This document shows positions 60,101 through 64,000 of a DNA stretch of 64,000 nucleotides, one piece after another. The notes under the pieces were generated by a model. It had not been told where the DNA came from and searched no databases. It saw only the letters and a program-made list of their open reading frames with translations. A program made the translations under genes and the position numbers. This DNA comes from Acidovorax sp. (GTDB lineage Bacteria; Pseudomonadota; Gammaproteobacteria; Burkholderiales; Burkholderiaceae_C): assembly GCA_031277855.1 (NCBI GenBank), contig JAITLO010000031.1:62001-126000 (forward strand). Reading direction: 5' to 3'. The first letter of the stretch is position 1. The number at the start of each line of letters is the position of its first letter.

Positions 60101-61092
60101 GCCAGGCAGAAAATGCATTTCACCTGAAGCAGTCCGCACAGCTGATGGTGCATATCGCACGCAAACACATGGTGGCCCAGGACATTTGCAGCCTGGAGTT
60201 GCGGCCGCTTGCGGGTCAGCAACTGCCGGCCTTTGCCCCCGGGGCGCATATCGATGTACATCTGCCCGGTGGCCTGGTGCGCCAGTATTCGCTGTGCAAC
60301 GACTGTGCGGAGCCCGACCGTTATGTGATCGCCGTGCTGCACGACAGTGCCTCACGCGGTGGTTCGGCCGCCGTGCACAGGCTGCTGCAAGTCGGCCAGC
60401 AGCTTTGCATCAGCACGCCGCGCAACCACTTTGCGCTGCATGCCCAGGCCCGCAGGCATTGGCTGCTGGCCGGGGGCATAGGCATCACGCCGCTGCTGTC
60501 CATGGCCCGCTGCCTGGCGCGCGAGGGCGGCGATTTCACCCTGCACTACAGCGCTCGCACAGGTGAGCGCATGGCTTTTGCGCAGGACATTGCGTCCGCG
60601 CCCTGGGCTTCGCAGGCACAGCTGTATGTGGACCAAGCACAGGGCCAGTCCTCGCTACCGCTGCAAAGCTTGCTGGCCAAGCCCGTGCCGGACACCCACC
60701 TCTATGTTTGCGGGCCCAAGGGCTTTATGGATGCGGTACTGGAAACAGCCCGTGCCGCAGGCTGGCCGCCGCAGCAGCTGCATTGGGAGTTTTTTGTTGC
60801 GGAGGCCGTGCAGCAAGAACTTGCCCGGGGCTTTGAGGTGGAGCTGGCCAGCACCGGCCAGGTGGTGCAGGTGCAGCCTGCACAAACCGTGGTGGAGGCG
60901 CTGGCCTCTATCGGCGTGTGCATCCCCACTTCCTGTGAACAAGGCATATGTGGCACCTGTTTGACGCGGGTTGTGGCAGGTGAGCCCGAGCACCATGACC
61001 TGTATCTCACCGAGGCTGAACAGGCTGTGGGTGACCAGTTCACACCTTGTTGTTCGCGCGCCAAATCGGCACGGCTGGTGCTGGATTTATGA
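60097..61092 (+). CDS. Rieske oxygenase reductase (VanB-like: FMN, NAD and 2Fe-2S domains)
   Basis: A 331-residue reductase. The FMN domain has HLPGGLVRQYSLCND (RxYS). The nucleotide domain has LLAGGIGITPLLSMARCLA and LYVCGPKGFMDAVLETA. The C-terminal plant-type ferredoxin domain has CEQGICGTCLTRVVAGEPEHHDLYLTEAE and then CCSRA, holding the four Cys of a [2Fe-2S] centre. It feeds electrons from NAD(P)H to the oxygenase encoded upstream (ATGA overlap). This is the class IA-type phthalate reductase architecture. Confidence 0.93.
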   Translation: MSQAENAFHLKQSAQLMVHIARKHMVAQDICSLELRPLAGQQLPAFAPGAHIDVHLPGGLVRQYSLCNDCAEPDRYVIAVLHDSASRGGSAAVHRLLQVGQQLCISTPRNHFALHAQARRHWLLAGGIGITPLLSMARCLAREGGDFTLHYSARTGERMAFAQDIASAPWASQAQLYVDQAQGQSSLPLQSLLAKPVPDTHLYVCGPKGFMDAVLETARAAGWPPQQLHWEFFVAEAVQQELARGFEVELASTGQVVQVQPAQTVVEALASIGVCIPTSCEQGICGTCLTRVVAGEPEHHDLYLTEAEQAVGDQFTPCCSRAKSARLVLDL

Positions 61093-61190
61093 CCCCGTGG
61101 CTGGTTGGCCGCAGTCGCAGGTTGGTTGCGCTGACAAGCCCTCCAGAAAGACCTCCGGGACTTTGCAAACTTCACGCTCGGGAGCCAAGC

Positions 61191-62306
61191 ATGCAGAGAA
61201 AAATCAAGTCCTCCATGGCGGCCGCTATCGCGCTGCTCGGTCTGTATCCAGGTCTGTTTCTGCAGGCCCATGGGCAAACATCGGTGCAGGTCTATGGTGT
61301 CTTGGACACGGCGGTGGAATACATCAACCATGTGGGTGCAGACCGCTCCGGCCTGACGCGCATGCCCAGCCTGACCGGCAGCATGCCGTCACGCCTGGGA
61401 TTTCGCGGTCGAGAGGAGCTTGGCAGCGGGCTGAGCGCGGGCTTCACATTGGAGATGGGCATAGCGCCTGACACAGGCGGACTCAACCAGGGCGGCCGCG
61501 GCTTTGGCCGCCAGGCCTTTGTCAGCCTGAGTGGCGCTGGGGGCACGCTGGGCCTGGGGCGTCAATACAGCATGCTGTTCTGGTCTTTGCTCGATGCCGA
61601 CATCCTGGGTGCCAACATGCAGGGCTTGGCCAATCTGGACAGCTATCTGGCCAATGCGCGCTCGGACAACACCATCTCCTACAAGTCCTCTTTGGCCGGC
61701 CTGAGCTGGGGTGCCACCTACAGCTGGGGGCGCGATAGTGTCAATGCAGGCAACGCAGGAGGGACCAATTGCCCGGGGGAAAGCAGCCAGGACGCCAAGG
61801 CCTGCCGCGCATGGTCTGCCATGCTGAAGTACGACAGCGCAGCCTGGGGCCTGGCGCTGGGGCATGACATGCTGCGCGGGGGCAGTGCTGCCTTGTTTGG
61901 ACTGGACAGCAGCACCAAGCGCGATAGACGCACCACGGTCAATGGCTATGCCAAATTGGGCGGAGCCAAAATCAGCGCTGGCTATATGGTGCGCACAAAC
62001 GATGGCGATGCTGCACAGCCGCGCAGCAGGCTGTGGTTTGTGGGAGGGCGCTACCCCCTGGGGCATTGGGTTTTCGATGCCCAGTACCAGCAGATTCGCT
62101 ACCAGGGCAGTGCAGACAAGGGACAGCTCCTGGTGCTGCGCAGCAGCTATCAGCTGTCCAAGCGCACAGCGGTCTATGCCTCGCTGGGCTATGTCAAAAA
62201 CAGCGGCAATGCAGCCTTTGGTGCCAGCAGTGCACAAGGAGGTGGCCTGCCTGTGGCGGGCGTGAACCAGACCAGCCTGGGCCTGGGGCTGCACCACAGC
62301 TTCTGA
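61191..62306 (+). CDS. Gram-negative porin (Burkholderiales GBP type)
   Basis: A 371-residue outer-membrane beta-barrel. The signal peptide is residues about 1-29 (cut after QAHGQ). The mature part begins TSVQVYGVLDTAVEYINH, the family strand 1. The PSRLGFRGREELGSGLSAGFTLEMG, FGRQAFVSLSGAGGTLGLGRQ and the terminal Phe (LGLGLHHSF) are characteristic. A CxxA-type pair (NCPGESSQDAKACRAW) suggests a disulfide in a loop. It follows the reductase by 98 bases, in the same direction, so it probably serves uptake of the same aromatic substrate. Confidence 0.9.
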   Translation: MQRKIKSSMAAAIALLGLYPGLFLQAHGQTSVQVYGVLDTAVEYINHVGADRSGLTRMPSLTGSMPSRLGFRGREELGSGLSAGFTLEMGIAPDTGGLNQGGRGFGRQAFVSLSGAGGTLGLGRQYSMLFWSLLDADILGANMQGLANLDSYLANARSDNTISYKSSLAGLSWGATYSWGRDSVNAGNAGGTNCPGESSQDAKACRAWSAMLKYDSAAWGLALGHDMLRGGSAALFGLDSSTKRDRRTTVNGYAKLGGAKISAGYMVRTNDGDAAQPRSRLWFVGGRYPLGHWVFDAQYQQIRYQGSADKGQLLVLRSSYQLSKRTAVYASLGYVKNSGNAAFGASSAQGGGLPVAGVNQTSLGLGLHHSF

Positions 62307-62504
62307 ATTTGGACAGCGCGACCGGCATACATCTGCCCCAGGGGGTGAGTGTGCTTTCACATTGATAGCGGTCTTTGCCTATCTGTATTGCGTAACAGCA
62401 CAAAATCCCCAAATTGCCGGTGCTGAAAAACACCCACCGGCGCGGCGGCTTCCGCTAAGCTCGCTCTCTTTTTCTGTTACCAAAAATAACAAGAGAGGGC
62501 CGCC

Positions 62505-64000
62505 ATGCAGGCTGCTGCATATTCCACCTATTCCAAGCATTCGCTAATTGCCCTGGCCGGCGGGGCCTTGGCCTGGTCGTTCTGGTTCAGTCCCGGCTGG
62601 CTCACGCTGTGTGCGGGCCTGGCCTTGTTTTTGTTTGGCATGCAGCAGCTGGAGCAAGGCCTCAAAAGCCTGGCTGGCGGGCGTTTGCAGGCCTTGCTGG
62701 CGGCCAGCACGGCCACGCCGGCCAAGGGCTTGCTGTTTGGCTGTGTGGCCACGTTTTTGCTGCAGTCCAGCACCCTGGTGTCGCTGCTGACGATTGCATT
62801 TCTGAGCACCGGCCTGATCACCCTGGTGGGCAGCCTGGCCGTGCTGTTTGGTGCCAACCTCGGGGCTACCAGCGGCATCTGGCTGCTGGCCATGGCGGGG
62901 CAAAACCTGAGCATGGCGCCACTGGCCATGCCGCTCTTGGTGTTTGGCGTGCTGCTGGGCTTTTCTGGCCCGCGGGGGGCGGCTGCTGGCCGCCTGCTGT
63001 TGGGCATAGGCCTGATCTTTCTGGGCATTGACGAGATCAAACAGGGCTTTACCAGCTTTGGCGATCTGGACCTGCAGCGCTACAGCGCCGACGGCCTGCA
63101 GGGTGCCTTGTTGTTTGTGGGTGTGGGCACGCTGATCACCGTGGTGGTGCAGTCCAGCCACGCCACCTTGATGCTGACGCTGGCGGCCCTGGCCAGCCGG
63201 CAGCTGGAGCTGCAGCAGGCGCTGTGCATCGCCATAGGCTCCAACGTGGGCTCCAGCGTTTCCACCGCCGTGATGGGCATGATTGGCAGCAGCCGCAGCG
63301 GACAGCGCCTGGCCATTGCCCATGTGCTGTTCAACTGCAGCACGGCTGTGGTCAGCTTTGCGCTGCTGGCACCACTGTCCTGGCTGGTGGTGGTGGCCAC
63401 AGGCTGGGTGGGCCATGGCAGCAACCAGCTGATCCAGCTGGCGCTGTTTCACACCTTGTTCAATGTCCTGGGCGTGTTGCTGTTCTGGCCCTGGCAGCCG
63501 CAGCTGGCGGCCCTGCTCACGCGCTGGATGCCCGACAAGGTGGAGCCCGAGGTGTTGATTGCCGGCGAGCATGCGGCCGAGGTCACCCGGGCGCGCTATC
63601 TACAAAGCAATGCGCTGCAAACCCCAGAGAGCGCGGCACGCGCCGTGGTGCAGGAGCTGCAGCACATGGGGCGCTTGAGCCTAGAAGTGATTTGCCACGC
63701 CCTGTACTGCCCGCTGGCCATGCTGCAAGACCCACCCCGCGACGATGCCCAGCTGCGCACCCGGGTGGAGCAGCAGCGTGTGGATGCCGACCGCCTCTAC
63801 CAGCTGCACATCAAGGGTGTGTATGCCCAGTTGCTGGCCTTTATGGGCAAGGTGGACCTGCCAGCCGATCCGGCCCAGCAGCAGTTCTGGCGCGACAGCC
63901 AGGTGGCGGCCTTCCAGATGGTGGATGCCGTCAAACATGCCCACCGCCTGCAGCGCAATATGCACCGCTATCTGCTGGAGCAAACGGACAGCAGCGCACG
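62505..64000 (+). CDS. Na/Pi cotransporter family protein, 3' end outside the window
   Basis: The frame is open to the right edge (498 full codons visible). A first membrane region contains FGMQQLEQGLKSLAGGRLQ. The two inverted Na/Pi repeats each carry a QSS motif (LLQSSTLVSLLTIAF and VVVQSSHATLMLTL) and the NVGSSVSTAVMG turn. The part after codon about 335 is hydrophilic and helical, as in the PhoU-like domain of this family. ATG 62505 has AGAGAGGG 5 bases upstream. Role: sodium-coupled phosphate export or uptake; direction is unclear for bacterial members. Confidence 0.88.
   Translation, partial: MQAAAYSTYSKHSLIALAGGALAWSFWFSPGWLTLCAGLALFLFGMQQLEQGLKSLAGGRLQALLAASTATPAKGLLFGCVATFLLQSSTLVSLLTIAFLSTGLITLVGSLAVLFGANLGATSGIWLLAMAGQNLSMAPLAMPLLVFGVLLGFSGPRGAAAGRLLLGIGLIFLGIDEIKQGFTSFGDLDLQRYSADGLQGALLFVGVGTLITVVVQSSHATLMLTLAALASRQLELQQALCIAIGSNVGSSVSTAVMGMIGSSRSGQRLAIAHVLFNCSTAVVSFALLAPLSWLVVVATGWVGHGSNQLIQLALFHTLFNVLGVLLFWPWQPQLAALLTRWMPDKVEPEVLIAGEHAAEVTRARYLQSNALQTPESAARAVVQELQHMGRLSLEVICHALYCPLAMLQDPPRDDAQLRTRVEQQRVDADRLYQLHIKGVYAQLLAFMGKVDLPADPAQQQFWRDSQVAAFQMVDAVKHAHRLQRNMHRYLLEQTDSSA

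Noticed and set aside
58466..60355. A long minus-strand open frame (about 629 codons) antisense to the permease and oxygenase genes
   Set aside because: Spans two well-supported plus-strand genes and shows no recognisable domain; typical of antisense frames in high G+C DNA.
1..64000. CRISPR arrays, tRNA or rRNA genes, prophage or complete insertion sequences
   Set aside because: No regularly spaced direct repeats, no cloverleaf-like gene, no structural phage gene and no transposase were recognised anywhere in the window.

Overview
The window looks like a chromosomal segment of a Comamonadaceae betaproteobacterium, probably Comamonas or a close relative. The reasons are the high G+C core, the Burkholderiales-type housekeeping genes (plsC, coaX, glyQ/glyS, argB, slmA, a GBP-type porin) and the short G+C-rich palindromic repeats that follow stop codons. 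This assignment is inferred from gene content only. I see no rRNA, tRNA, CRISPR array, prophage or complete insertion sequence.

Layout. 0-2.1 kb: end of a 2-aminoethylphosphonate-type ABC permease and its FAD oxidoreductase partner. 2.4-6.9 kb: a HAD phosphatase homologue with damaged motifs, plsC, a YgjP-type metallopeptidase, a rhodanese, a K+-binding BON-LysM protein and coaX. 7.0-10.5 kb: rfbBDAC, making dTDP-L-rhamnose. 10.5-13.7 kb: a zinc-ribbon/SPFH pair and a YiaA-type membrane protein. 14.0-17.6 kb: glyQ, a YdjM-type membrane protein and glyS. 17.8-35.3 kb: one leftward surface-polysaccharide locus. 35.4-39.7 kb: argB, a TctDE-like two-component pair and slmA. 39.9-50.8 kb: a TetR-controlled beta-oxidation cluster. 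50.8-56.8 kb: AraC regulator, TauE/SafE exporter, bactofilin, thioesterase, Atm1-type ABC exporter and a 2-hydroxyacid dehydrogenase. 57.0-62.3 kb: a MarR-controlled aromatic-acid module (AAHS permease, VanAB-like Rieske oxygenase and reductase, porin). 62.5 kb to the end: a Na/Pi cotransporter cut by the window edge.

The most interesting part is the polysaccharide locus. Reading leftwards it runs: WecA/WbpL-type initiating transferase, manC, fcl, gmd, Wzx-type flippase, GDP-perosamine synthase (per), ketosynthase, acyl carrier protein, second ketosynthase, short-chain reductase, NeuD-type acyltransferase, Rieske oxygenase, three glycosyltransferases, a Wzy-like membrane protein and a last glycosyltransferase. 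Nearly every junction is an ATGA or 1-12 base junction, so this is probably one operon. ManC, Gmd and Per should give GDP-perosamine, and Fcl would divert the same intermediate to GDP-L-fucose. The block from ketosynthase to Rieske oxygenase looks like a built-in mini acyl-ACP pathway that could make, attach and oxidise an unusual N-acyl group on the amino sugar. I infer that function from gene content; it is not shown directly. rfbBDAC could feed rhamnose to the rhamnosyltransferase-like enzyme at the far end of the locus.

Repeats are a second theme. A repeat of about 90-140 bases starts within about 10 bases of the stop codon of four unrelated genes, always in the same orientation relative to the gene. 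A second REP-like hairpin family occurs next to it and also flanks, in inverted orientation, a DUF559 gene lodged inside the beta-oxidation operon.
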